Below are positions 20,605 to 32,642 of a stretch of DNA of 64,000 nt, piece by piece. Position 1 is the stretch's first letter. Each line of letters opens with the position of its first letter. The notes below the pieces were generated by a model. It worked only from the letters and a program-made list of their open reading frames with translations, was not told the origin of the DNA and did no database searches. Source of the stretch: Calcarisporiella thermophila CBS 279.70 (lineage: Eukaryota; Calcarisporiellomycota); assembly GCF_041956535.1 (NCBI RefSeq), contig NW_027192212.1, forward strand, positions 140,970 to 204,969, in the 5' to 3' direction. Made by a program: the position numbers and the translations under genes.

Positions 20605-22680
20605 TCAGAGGACATATCGAAACCGTACATCTCTATCATTTAAGACGGTTTTTGATTCCAAGTTCGACTCGGTGCCTTCAAGCTTCGTTGAACCCATTTC
20701 TAGCTCTGTATTTTCCTCGCCAATCTCTGCCGTGAATGAGGAGCCTCCGGGTGATGTTTCTGGTACAGGACAAACGATAGCTTCGCGGCGTCGATTCTCC
20801 CGGATAAAGTATAAACGAAGAATAAAAACAAGCAAAATCTTGATCAGAATACAAGCGAGACTAATGGAAAATGCGCGAACTAGATAAGCAAGGGATTAGA
20901 AAAGGAAATTGCGTTGCGCAAGAGGAGGCACTAGTACCATATCGAGGTTTGTCGTCATCACGAATAATTTGGGTTCCTATCCCACCTATATTGGAAAAGT
21001 TGAAGGCTATACAAACCGTTTCTTGATCAATCCGGATCTATTACTCACCAGCAGTATTGGTCAGAGAGATAATTAAAGCGGATACGATCCCTCGCTTCAT
21101 AGATGGCGCATAGTTCGACACCAGCCAGGCACTCATCAGTGGCGGTGCTGCCGTGCCCCTATTTTAATTATGCCATATAAGCCTATGCCAGCTTACAATC
21201 GAATCCTACTCTCAACCTAACTTACCCTGCTGAGACACAAAACATGGCTAGATATAAATGAAAGGAGTCCTGCAAGGCAAGCATAAGTGCAAATCCTACA
21301 GCGGCAAGAGACATTGCCCCCATAATCAACAGGCTTCGATCCTGGAAGCGATCAGAAAAATAGGCCGCCGTGAGGGCGGAAACGAAGGAACACGCACCCT
21401 GGGCCGCAACCAGAGCTTGTGATTGGAGCTGGCTGTATCCAAATGCTATAGATTCATCAGAAAAATGGGATTGAGGGGGGCATCAATAGGAAAGATGAGC
21501 GTATTTACCATTAATGATGGTCGGTAAAAATAGAGCTATTGCAATGCCAACCATGCCACCTGTCATAAAAATCACCGCGAAAAGATAGAATTTTGGATCT
21601 CGAAGCACTTCCAGGAAGAGTGGCTTTTTACTCGTGTTCTCTTCCGTTTCATGCACATCACGCAAGATTCTTGAGACGAGAACATAGCGCTCCTCCTCGG
21701 AAAGAAATTGGGCCGTTTCGGGGAAGTCAGGTAAAGCTAAAAAGATAGCAACCCCCAAACACACGGTTGGGATGCCTTCGAGGATGAAGAGCCATTGCCA
21801 CGGTTTAAGCATCTCGCCTGGGATAAGCATCGTCCCAAACGCTATTGCATCGACAGTAGTAGTATATTGGGATCAAGGAGCAAAGGGGGTGAGAATGTGG
21901 AGGCTACTGCTTACCAATTAAGCCACCAGCGACTGTGGCAAGCTGTGAGCCAACAAAGAATATCGCCATGCGTAGTGCAAGATTGCGCTTTGAATACCAG
22001 AAACTCAAATCTAAATTCTTGAACTTGTCAGTAAGCTGCCAATTCCTTTAACAAATTGCAGGCTTACAATACAATATTCCTGGATAGAGTCCCGCCTCAG
22101 TAATTCCGAGAAATATCCTTGACGATAGCAAACTAGCAAAATTAGAGGAGGCGGCCATGAGGGTGGAGCATATCCCCCACAAAGTCATTATTAATGCCAG
22201 CCAACGAGAAGGACGGTAGCGCTTTAGGGCCAAATTCGAAGGAAGCTCGAATAAGACGTATCCAAAATAAAAAGCTGTAAGGCACCAAATGAACTGAGAT
22301 TCAGTCAATCCGAGATCGCCCTCAAGGTTGGCAAGCCGAGCCTAGTAATGACGAGTTAATATAGTGGCAGCCGAAAATCCAAGGTGGATGGCGGCCTACA
22401 TTTCCAATGTTTGAACGATCCATGATAGAGAAAAAATACATGAGCACCATAAACTAACATGGAATCATAGTGAGTACCAAGAAATCTTTAAAGCATCCTT
22501 CATTAACATGTATTTCTCTTCTCTTTTTTTTTATCACGAATTCACTAATCGAGTTTTGTTCTCGAAGCAACTCACCGGCATTATCCTAACATCCACTTTG
22601 CGAATAATTCGCTGCTCTTGCTTCAATATCTCCATATTCTCCACATTTTTATCAGAGCTCTGGGTTTCAATAGATTGCAT
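20605..22680 (-). CDS. MFS transporter, Dal5/Tna1-type anion:cation symporter
   Basis: Multi-exon major facilitator gene. The first exon (22680-22576) encodes a hydrophilic N-terminus ending in KVDVRIMP just before the first helix. The next gives YFFSIMDRSNIGN, the conserved start of helix 1 and loop in the allantoate/nicotinate (ACS) family. A central exon (22308 leftwards) has YFGYVLFELPSNLALKR and SRIFLGITEAGLYPG, the classical MFS motifs of this group. Later exons carry FWYSKRNLALR, WQWLFILEGIPT and the PDFPETAQFLSEEER loop. The last exon (20835-20605) gives the final helix and a long hydrophilic C-tail. Such carriers import organic anions such as allantoate, nicotinate or related carboxylates. 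The substrate is not predictable here. I did not close every middle splice site. Confidence 0.88.
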
Positions 22681-23212
22681 TATAAGGTATGGAGTAAGGA
22701 ATAGGAGAGAGACCAGTTGTGTTGTTATGTACGCCTTGTTCTCAGTTTAAGTTTTAACAAGCTCGCAACCAAGCTGGAGACGACGATTTTAAAACTTTTT
22801 TTTGGATCTGTCTGTCCATTGCTCAACTTAGGTTTCATTAAGGCCAAATTTGGATCGCTCCCCTGAAATTAGAAATACAGGGTCCCATTTTTCGAGGATA
22901 TCGCTACCATATCCCTAATCTTAGAATGCGATAGCTTTGCCATTCCGATAGTGTTCCAAAGGTTAAATTAATATGGCTGTGTATTCAAACAGAAAAATAA
23001 TCGTATAACTTTTCTATAAACAAGCGAAATATAACTGATACAAAGATACATGTGGAAAAATAAGAGAAGGGAAAAAATAGTCTAAATATATATACCGAGC
23101 AGGAAAAAAATTGTATAATGAAAATCGAAGAAAACAGAAAAGAGAAAGGAAACAAGATAAAGAAGTTGACGCTAATAACTGACGCTATACAGGGTGAGGC
23201 AGTTGCTGAGGT
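22681..23212. other. promoter region of the MFS gene, no gene seen
   Basis: Spacer between the MFS start and the end of the PPR gene, both leftward. Only short shadow frames occur. This is the boundary between the AT-rich left part and the GC-richer gene-dense part. Confidence 0.45.
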
Positions 23213-26200
23213 TTACTTGACAAGCAGCTCGGCAACCGGCTTGATCACTAGCTCAGGGTATCCTAAAGAGCTCATCCTGTCGACGCACCACTTGGCTCTC
23301 TCGGTTTCTCCATGCAGCAGGTATACTCTGACCATAGCTTCATAGGTGCTCGGCTCCCTTAACACGGCACCGCCCATCGCTCCACCCGGCGACTTATCAT
23401 CCGTCATCGACCCAAAAATCATTTCCGCACGTGCCAAATCGGACTGCCCATGAGCACGTATTAAGAGATTTTTTATATAGGGCGTGGACTGCACTCCGTC
23501 GCGGAGCATGCCGTTCATTAGACTCTCAATCTTGGAGATATTTCCTTGCTCTACATACGCCTCAAGAAGAGCTTGATATGGGGTGTCGTCGGGAACTACT
23601 CGCTTGCGCATCTCCTCGAACAACCTCTCTGCCCCCACGACATCTCCTCTTGATGCATGGGCATGGATGAGAGTTGCGTAATGGGTGGCGGCCGGTTTAA
23701 CCCCAGAAAGGCGCATATCTTCAAGCAGCTGTCGCGCTGCATCGAGGTCCTGTGGCTCCACCACAGCAAATGCTTCTATCAAGAGCTTATAGGTGTGCTG
23801 CGAGGGCCGAATGCCGGCTGCTTTCATCTCGGAGAAATAGTGAAGGCAGCGCGCACGATCCGGCTGCTGTCGGGTGTAGAATTGCATCATATTGTTGTAC
23901 GGTCCGATTCTTGGCTGGTATTCTGAGGATTCTTCCATCTCCCGAAACAGGGACACCGCGCGCTCTTCATTCCCAGCCCGCAAGCAAGCTGAGATCACCG
24001 CACCATATGTCACCGCGTTGGGATGGAGGCGATGGCGCTTCAAATCTTCAAGCACTTGCACAGCAAGCTCGCACTTGCGTCCCTTTGCAAGTTTGGAGAT
24101 GATGACATTGTAAAGGTAGGTTGTGGGCCGGATGTTCCGTCGTCGTACCTCTTCATATATTTTCCATGCTTCCGCACTTTCATCAGGGACACTGTCGGAG
24201 AGGCTTAGAAGATAGCTAGCGTAGGCGTTTGCATTGGGATGGTAACCTAGCGCGATCACCTCATCGTAACACTGGCGAGCACTTGCAGTATCGCCATTGT
24301 CCGCAAAAGCAATAAGCATGCTGTTCAGCACGAGGGATCGAGCCCGATGTCGCAGAGCGGGAAGCTCAATACTTCCGAAGGCTTTGTCGAGCATTTCGAA
24401 AAGAGCCCTGCATTCTTCGAGTTTGCCCTTCTTGCCCACCATGGCAATCACCTGGGCAGCCGTGTCTGCATGGGGTAGTAGACCCTCCTCAATCATCGAA
24501 CGACAACCTTTGAGCGCGGCCGCAAAATCCTCTCTTGCTACTGCGGAGAGCATTTCATGGGTTTTCGCCTCGGATCTCTCGTTGCTCACAAGCCTTCCAT
24601 TCGAGCCGCCACTGCCCTCTTCACCGGGATTTGGGGTCTGAGACCGGATCATATGGTCGAACATTCTGCGCCACTGACCCGCTCCATCATGATCCCCAAT
24701 CTGCAGAAGCCGCTGAGCAATACGGTTGTAAACGCTCATACTTGGATTCATACGCAATTGTTTCATATCGCGCACGAGTGTAAACGCTATCTCACGGAAT
24801 TTGGCTGGGTCATGCTCGAGCATAAGTAACGAGTCGAACAGCATGAAATAGTCTCGCCCTCCTAGGTTCAAAGACTGGGGGCCTCCACTCGCCTCTCTTT
24901 GCAAAGTATAATTGTCCAAGAGTTTTCTAGCAGCCTCCGCCGAAGATCGCAAGCCGTAGGGATAAATCGCATGTAGAACGGCGAGCTGGTGCGAGAGATC
25001 ATCAGAGCGCAGCAGAAACAGACGCATCGCAGTGTCCATGATGGATTGCTTGTTGGAGGTGGTGAATGCCTTCAGGCTTGCGGCACGCGCACACACATCA
25101 AGCGCATCTCTTGCAAGTGCTATTTCATCTCGACGGACAAACTCGTTAACCACGCTTTCCATTAATGCGGAATCGGGGGCCAACTCAAAGCGCTCCATAT
25201 CACGAAAGAGGTCAAGCACTCGTGCAGGTTCGTGTTGTAGGCAGAGATAGGCATAGCTGGCGATGTCGGTGTATCTGCCCGAGAGATCCATCTCTGTGCT
25301 TGAGCTTATTATATCATAGACCCGAGACGCCTGCGACCATTCTCCATGTTGGCAAAGACCTGCCAACATCGAACCGTAGGTAGCCCCGTCAGGACGCGGA
25401 AGCCCCTTTTCTTGCTGCATACGCTCTAGCCAATTAAACGCAGTCGTCAAGTTTCCTTGACGACAGAGATGACCAATAAGCGCATTGTAAGGCTGAGTTC
25501 CAATGGCGACATGATCGCTGGCCACCACTTGTTCGACTAACTGTGATGCCTTGTCCACATTCCCGCATTGCAGATAGGCTTCCGTCATTCCTGCGTACAC
25601 AGGCGTCGCATCCTGATTCTCCAAGGATCGTTTCAGCTTTTGGTAGTCGTTGAAAATGTTTTCCGCAGCCAGCAAATCTCCAGCCTTTGCGTGAGCTTGG
25701 ATCAGAGAGGCAAAAGAAAGAGCATTCGGCTTCGCAGAGGGCGAATTCTCGAGCTGTTCGAAGACGTAGACCGCCTGTGAAGCTTCACCTCGGTTTGCTA
25801 GTGCCCGTATCAACATGTTAAAAACGTCGATTTCAAGGTTATGTACACGGTTTGTGTGAACTGCGGAGCGGAATATCTGCAATGCAATCTCTGCGTTGTT
25901 TTCTTTTTGGAGAGCATCCGCGCGAATATCCGACGCTGTTTCAGTCTCCTTTACTCGTTTTCTCCGATTAATTAAGTCAAGCGAGCGCTGTACTTCCGCA
26001 TCCCGTTTGCATAGAGCCCTAATCAAGGTCGAGTAGGTGAAAGTGCTCGGTCGCCATCCCGCACTTAACATCTCCTCATACACTTGAAGTAATTGTGTAA
26101 TCGGACTTCCTTCCGATCTTAAATTAGCGTATGCATCTATCACCAGGTTGTAGGTATGTGGTGTAAGCGGGATGCCCTTCTGCTTCATGTGTTCGAATTC

Positions 26201-26744
26201 AGCCAACACGCCGGCAAGATCACTCTGGCGCTTGAGCGCCAGAATACGCGAGTTGAAGGCTTGAGTTTGGGAATCAGTGTATTGTGCCCTTTCTTCCTGC
26301 CTAAAGCTAAGCTCTTCAATCTAAGGATATTATGTGGAAAATGTTAGCAGGGTCGAGCATGGAGAGAGAAGATAGAAGAAGAAACTGTACCGAAACACTC
26401 TGTCCCACTAATGGCTCGATGGCCGTAGACGATTGAAAACGCACTCCTCCCACTCTTCGCAATGCATCATTGCTTACATGGTATTGACTTATTGTGTGGC
26501 GTTGCAGGTGGGCGTTCCCCAATTCTTTCTGGTCCTTGTCGAGCTGCTGTCCGGATTGAGTCTGCGGTAGTCTCGATTGCCCCCATGACGTCTGTCTTGC
26601 GGTATTGGTGTAGAAGTTGTTTGAGGGGCGGGCGTTGAGGATGTTGGTATTAGACTTGGCACCAGTACCAAGGGGAATGAAGCGCTGGGTGACATTCTGG
26701 CGAGCAGCCCCAACTAGAAATTGCGTATTTTTGATATGAATCAT
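23213..26744 (-). CDS. mitochondrial pentatricopeptide-repeat (PPR) protein
   Basis: Two exons (26744-26391 and 26320-23213) with a 70-base intron, phase-closed at 1,153 residues. The first exon encodes an Arg-rich, acid-free N-terminus (FLVGAARQNVTQRF) typical of a mitochondrial presequence. From about residue 150 to the C-terminus the protein is a run of many 35-residue PPR helices with the usual signatures, for example TYNLVIDAYANL, TYSTLIRALCK, YNALIGHLC and TYKLLIEAFA. PPR proteins bind RNA one base per repeat and act in stability, processing or translation of organelle transcripts. Length and architecture recall fungal Pet309/LRPPRC-like proteins, but repeat families diverge too fast to assign orthology by eye. 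There is no extra catalytic domain (no SMR, no endonuclease). Confidence 0.9.
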
Positions 26745-27604
26745 TTAGTTATTTAACATAAAGATATTACACAGCGACAAGAATTATGTGAATATATAAA
26801 TATGTGCGATGAGTAGAGTAAGATGAATAATGATGAGCGAGGAGCAATGACAATGAAAGAGGTTTGAGAGAAAAAAAAAAAAGAATGGAAAAGGCGACTC
26901 GGAAGGTGCTTTTTTATGACCCACTCGGGAACTTGGCACGAAAAAGTAAATATGACTCTCTTTTTGAAATCATTCGATTTATTCCGGCATTGTGACTTGC
27001 TTTGCCACCCATCAGATATCGAAATACCTTACGATTTTTTGTCATTCGATTTTCATCTCAGGCGGTTGATCTAAGCTTTCTTTTTCGTGCGCCTAATAAG
27101 TCTTATCGTTAATGAAATTCTATCATTCTAGAATTCCCACCCTTGCAAAACTTCTCCCGCAATCACGCTGATCCTTCTATAAATAAGCTCTAGCCAAATC
27201 AACCCAGCCCTGGTGGAGGCTGTGTTCTGCAATCCTCTGGAGAAATAACCTTGCAAGCTTCGCTACCACGACAAGGGTGAGGGGAGAGGATGGTGACTGT
27301 TTGCAAAGTTTTCCTGCTCAGGTTCGGCCCTTATAGCTGGGCCGTCCCTTTGGGGGGGGTCTCGGTTCCACACTAATGTGGGGGATCCAATTTTTGGCTT
27401 GAATTTGGACTAAATAAAAACAACCCCTCGGTAGTCGCGTTTCAGAAAGAAAAAACGGGATGTAAATACATTCTCTAACGCTACTATGTACCCCATTACC
27501 ATATCCACATTAGATTAGTATTCTTGCATCAAGGGTATGACTTAGTCTCCCTATTCATACTAAATTTTGATTCTCACTCTACTCTGATGTTAGTATAAAT
27601 AATA
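26745..27604. other. divergent promoter region, PPR gene and RapGAP gene
   Basis: About 860 bases between two divergent start codons. It has an A-run near 26872, and a G-run near 27350. No coding frame or RNA gene is supported. Confidence 0.45.
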
Positions 27605-30378
27605 ATGACGCGATCAAAGGCGCACCGTCATCACCATTCAATGAGTGCGTTACCCTCCTCATCGCGGAGTATATCATATGAAGCATTAAGTAAAACCCAT
27701 CCACTGCCTGATGGTATTTCTGCGGATGGACCAAAGGAAAACGGGTAACTACTATACTATAACATCGCATTAAAGATGTTAATCTTTATTTATTTTTTTC
27801 ATTATGTAGTATAGCATTTCGAAAATTTTCAGCTGCATTGGGCCTCTCTGAACAGACTGTAAGTCACTGGCTATGATCCAGACCTCTCCTCTTTATTTTA
27901 CGTGTCCAGCTAATTGATTTGCTATGGGCAATAGAATCATCACAATTCTACTTCACTGAAAAATATTAAGCGTTATTCTGAAAATGACATTGCTTGCTAT
28001 CGAGCATCTTCATTCCATGATCAGAAAACTTTTCATAATAATATAGCTGCGACGCCAACCCCGAAACAGTGCGATCATTATACATTTCGTTCTTCTCGCT
28101 CCTTTCCTTCCACCCCCACTCATCCTCAACCAGATGAACTTCCGCCTCTCTATGACACCAACCCCATAACAAATATCCATAATTTGCCCCTACCTACTCA
28201 GCACCTTTTTCGCCGAACTAGACGCTTCACTTTACGACGTAACCCCTTCCGTAATTCTCTATATGGTCATTCCCGCGCCTATTCTCCTACGTCAAAACTC
28301 TCACACTCGCATGCCAGACCTGTACATCGATTTCCCAAAATCCGCTCTTCTTTTGCACGAGTTAAGCTAGCAGTTCGTAACATCATGCGTCCTGCGGGCC
28401 ACTTGTTTCGATCCACCGCTCCCCCAACAATTGACCTAAGTTCTACGACGCCTGTCAGAAGAGGTTCAGGCTTATCGCCTAGAAAGTGGGTCGGCGTAGA
28501 GAAGGGAGAAAAGCTTTTTGTCACAGGCGAATATAAATTTTGGGTTGAAGGGCTGGGCACCCTGGTTATCGGTATCGGTGAGGAGGGGGAGGACAAGTGC
28601 GAAAAGGATGAAGAAAAGCCTGCTCCTGCGTTACCATCCAAAGATATGATAGACTACGAGGAATACCCCTTGGATATTGATCTGGGATTCGAGTGGTTCC
28701 GCAAATATTTTCTTGGTAAGGAGCATCGTACTTACTGCGGAAGAATCGACAATTCTTCCCCTGTCGTGATCTCGGTCACGAGAGAGGAACCCGTAGACTC
28801 ACCAGTGGACGGAAGCGATTCGCCGCCCGTACATTGTGCGCAATTTCGTGTCATACTAAGGCGGAAAGAGGTGCCTTTTTCCATCTTTACCATCGTGGCA
28901 TAAGTAAATAGAGGCTGATATTCTTTTCATATTAGCTACCTGATATCCGCATTCTCGTTCCGGAGTGGAATGTTTCCACGTCACCAGCTCGCTCCCTCTT
29001 CGGCCGTAAACATAAAGATGCCATCAATTCTACCTCCACCCTATCCTCCTCAAACCATCGACTCTCAGCCGGTTTCTCAAATAACTCCACCCTTTGGGAG
29101 GCAGTAATACAGATGGCACTTCCTTCTGTTGCCCCATCCCGCTTACATAAACTTCTAAATGATCCGTTTGAACGTGAATTGGTGAAACTGGATGAGCTGC
29201 GTCACAACCTGCAATATAAATTCGGCGTCATCTTCATTGGAACCGGGCAGAAAGAGGAGAAGGAATGGTTGAGCAATTGCACCGGAAGCGAGGGGTTCTA
29301 TCGGCTGCTTGATATTCTCGGGCGGAAAGTGCCACTTCGAGGATTCACCGGCTTCTCAGGCGGGTTGGACACGAAGACGAGCGAATCGGGCGAGTTCACG
29401 TACTACGAAGATAGCTGGCGTCATTTTGAGATTGTATACCACGTATCCACCCTTATTCCTTACACTCATGGGGACGCGAATCAGATCCTTCGCAAGCGAC
29501 ATATTGGAAACGACATCGTCACCATTGTATTCTTGGACGGAAAGGACACGAGATTCGATCCCGCAATGGTGCGGAGCCAGTTTTTGCATATATTCATACT
29601 GGTGCGTGAGGAGGGGCGCTGGGGGGGAGAAGAGATGGCATACCGGGTCGAAATAGTCGCCAGAAAAGATGTTCCCTCCTTCGGACCCCCTCTTCCCGAC
29701 CCTCCAGTGTTCTACGATAAAAAGGAACTGAAGAGCTTTTTGCTTGCGAAGATGATCAACGGAGAGATTGCCGCTTATCACTCACCCAAGTTTGCGGTTC
29801 CACATGCCCGTGCAAGGCTAGCCATCCTGGAAGACATTGTCGCGCGATCACAACATTTTGTACCGGAGAGGGACTTCTTCCTACGAAGACATTTTCAGCC
29901 TCGCCGATCCACCAGTCAGATATTCAATCCCCTCGCGAATCAAGTAGCAAATGAGAAGGAGAAGCAGCCGTCACAACCATTGCGGCCTCAAAAAAAGCAA
30001 CCACTGGTGACTCCGCCGCGCATACGACAACGCCCACTTTCAGACGTCGCTTCAGAGGTGGGAATACGGACGCACCGATCACCCTCCATGAAATTACCCT
30101 CTCCTGGGAGTGAAACGGAAAGCGTCCGAAACTTGTCCTTTCAGTTGTTTAAGCGAGCCTTAAAGCGGGAGAATTCGGAAAAGTGGATCGGTAAGAAAGC
30201 GCTTTTTTTTCACTTTTGCGTACGATCAAATCCCTTTAACGATGGAGGTTGGATTTTGTTTAGCATTTAGGAAATCCAAGTCTGAGCGAGATTTGCTCGA
30301 CGAAGTTTCCCACTCTAAGCGAGGTATGCGTCCGGTGTCTTCTCCTATTTCCACATTTCAGAATGGGATGGAGGGTAG
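27605..30378 (+). CDS. Rap GTPase-activating protein (Rap1GAP/SIPA1 type)
   Basis: Six exons (27605-27744, 27810-27858, 27935-28870, 28936-30190, 30264-30323, 30362-30378) close to 818 residues. Residues about 230-375 match the N-terminal region of Rap1GAP (FRKYFLGKEH is nearly diagnostic). The GAP domain runs from FGVIF at 471 to about 680 and includes FSGGLDTKT, FEIVYHVSTLIPYT and the catalytic helix RKRHIGNDIV, where R563, H564 and N567 correspond to the Arg-His and the asparagine thumb used by RapGAPs instead of an arginine finger. DDVPFFGPPLPDP-like DVPSFGPPLPDP follows. The basic, Ser-rich N-terminus and C-terminus look disordered. It should switch off a Rap/Bud1-type small GTPase, linking it to cell polarity. 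The last tiny exon could instead be read through, ending near 30414. Confidence 0.93.
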
Positions 30379-30851
30379 GTGGATTCGATCCGTCGGTGTA
30401 GAGTCTCTTTCCTAACAGTGCCCTTTTTCTGTAGACCCTTTCGTCATTGCCGATAGTACTTGAACTTAGTGTTTATATTACCCTATTTTACCTTATAATT
30501 ATTACATACGTTTATAATCATCATAATTCGATACGGTTTGACTAACCAGAGGGGGCAATTTTTTTTTTCTCGTGGGATAGGTTGAGCATGCTTGAAGTTT
30601 TCCTGTGTTAATAGCCTTTATCTTTTATCTCAAGCTCGTAGCCAGATAAATCAAATAAAAAGTTCATGTATTTAGAGTGAGTTACAACATTAGCTAGAAT
30701 AAACTCAACGCCAAACGATTATTTTCAGAGGATCATAGAGCACCTATTATTATGTAGCAGGAGAGAGGAAGGGGGTAAAAATACACAATTGAAGTATCCA
30801 ATAAATAACAAATTGAATCCCCCGAGCACGGGGAAATGGTATCGACACCAC
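30379..30851. other. convergent 3' spacer, no gene seen
   Basis: Short AT-rich spacer between the ends of the RapGAP and LON/RING genes. It contains only shadow frames. Confidence 0.5.
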
Positions 30852-32269
30852 TCAAGCGATGGTGCAACCGCGATACCACCACTGCCGCTGAAGTTGGTGG
30901 ATCCAGCCGATAATAAGCTTCATCCTCTGTGAAAAAGTTCGAGTCGTCAACTACCGCCATCAATCATTATTCGGTGTGAAGCGACACTCACCTGCCGGAC
31001 AGAAGTGATGGGTAATAGCTGGTACTTGATGTATTCATCAAGAAATAATGCGCTGCCGCACCAAAAGGAGAAATCGGCGGGATTGTCGGGGACCTCTCCG
31101 TACTCGTCAATCATTCGCCTGTAGAGAATGGAGGTATACGCTCCCTCAGATAGATCGCGCAAGAACTCGCGAGCGATAGCCACAAGCTCATCGAGAGTAT
31201 GCTCCCTTCCGGCGTCTTGCTCATCCCCGTTTAGCGTCGCGGTGGTGGTGAGCTCGTTGCTATCACGTGCGGGGTGGGTTGCAAGTGCTAAGCGCTCTAA
31301 TTCCATCTCCTCCTCCATCGATATGTCCTCCACTCGTTGTATGCGCCCAACCGCATACCCATCACACTCTCCACGCTCCACAACGCGAAACCGGTAGCTT
31401 CCCACCGTGTCCACTAGCGCCCTTCCGTCCGGCAGATACTGGATGGAGCCTATCTCAAGCATTGTCCCATAGGTAACGTGTTCTTCTCCGTCGGTAGCGC
31501 CGGGTAAGACCATTCCAAACTGGTTTCTCCCGGTCTCCACGCACCGTCTTATCATCAGCCTGTACCGTGGCTCAAACACGTGCAAACTGCAGTGCTGCTT
31601 TGGGAAAACGAGCGTACAAATAAAGAGGGGGACCATGGGGTTGTCTTCAGCGGGGAGCGGAGATGGCGAGGGAACACGGTTGGGTAGGAGCATGGTGAGC
31701 AGCGTAGTGAGCAATTTGGACGGAGAGTGGTGATGGAAAAAAGAATAGCCCGGCAGGGAGTAGCGGCATGTGGGGCATAGCGAACTGTGGTCAAGTGAAC
31801 GGAAGAGGCAGAGGCGACAGAGGGTGTGGCCGCAGGGAGTGGTAGTGGGCTCGTGGAGAAGTTGGTAGCAGAGTTGGCAGTCGAGCTCTCGCAGGATGTC
31901 AGACTAATTATACATTGGAGTAGAATCAAATTCGAATTTCTGCGATCCTTAATTCAGGAATGCAAGACCAACCTGCAGCCGCTCCGAGTCACTCTCTCGC
32001 TCCACCATCTCTAACAATTTACTCACGGTGACATCCGTCTTCAGATCAAGGTTGTTATAGTAGTGAACCCCATGCTCGCATTGTGCAGGGCACACAAGGC
32101 GACGCATAGGCGCCTCCACCTCACTCAGGGGTGGAAGACAAGCACGACAAAGCGTGTTCCCGCATGCGACGCTGACCGGTTCGCGCAGTGGAAGAGAGCA
32201 GGCTTTACAGCGGAAAAGCGAGGCGAGATCTTGCCGGGTGATGGATAAAGATGAGGGCGGTGTCTCCAT
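30852..32269 (-). CDS. RING-RING-LON domain protein (LONRF-like E3)
   Basis: Three exons (32269-31973, 31903-30992, 30926-30852) close to 427 residues. A first zinc-binding module spans C21 to C64 (CKACSLPL, then CGNTLCRAC and CPAQC). A second, standard RING spans about 108-146 (CQLCYQLL, CGHTLCRLC, CPTC). A LON substrate-binding (PUA-like) domain follows from about residue 180 (PLFICTLVFP, HVFEPRYRLMIRRC, GTMLEIGSIQYLPDGR) to the C-terminus WIHQLQRQWWYRGC. This is the LONRF architecture without visible TPR repeats. LONRF proteins are predicted ubiquitin E3 ligases, and the fungal members are poorly studied. The LON domain here has no ATPase or protease part. The gene shares a 373-base divergent promoter with the deubiquitinase gene. 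Confidence 0.9.
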
Positions 32270-32642
32270 TATTTAATGAATGCTGCGGAAATAAAGGCAC
32301 ATGGCTCTCAACCTTTAGTTTGCACCCAGCGAAGAGGAAGGATAAGCGAGCGAATTTTGTTATGATTGCATTCGACTTTGTCAATGCGCAAAGGGAGTAT
32401 CACATGGGCAACGCTCCCAATGATATGTTTGGGATAAGTGAAACGTCAGCGGATCGAAAAACAGGAGATAATCCCGCGCGACGCGTTTTTTTTTAACCTT
32501 TTCATCGACGCGTTAAAAAATATATCGAATAATCTAGTGCCCCCTCCCATAGATACGCGTTCATCCCTCCTAGATATATCATAAAAATCAAGCCATATCC
32601 ATTATCATTATCCTTATTCATAGCGTGTCGACATAAAGGAAG
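32270..32642. promoter_or_regulatory. divergent promoter, RING-LON gene and MYSM1-like gene
   Basis: Only 373 bases separate the two start codons. The region holds an 8-base T-run near 32488 and palindromic GC-rich bits (GACGCGTT near 32479 and ACGCGTTA near 32508). An MluI-box-like ACGCGT occurs at both and near 32555. MCB-type ACGCGT boxes drive G1/S genes in yeasts. Their use here is inference. Confidence 0.35.
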
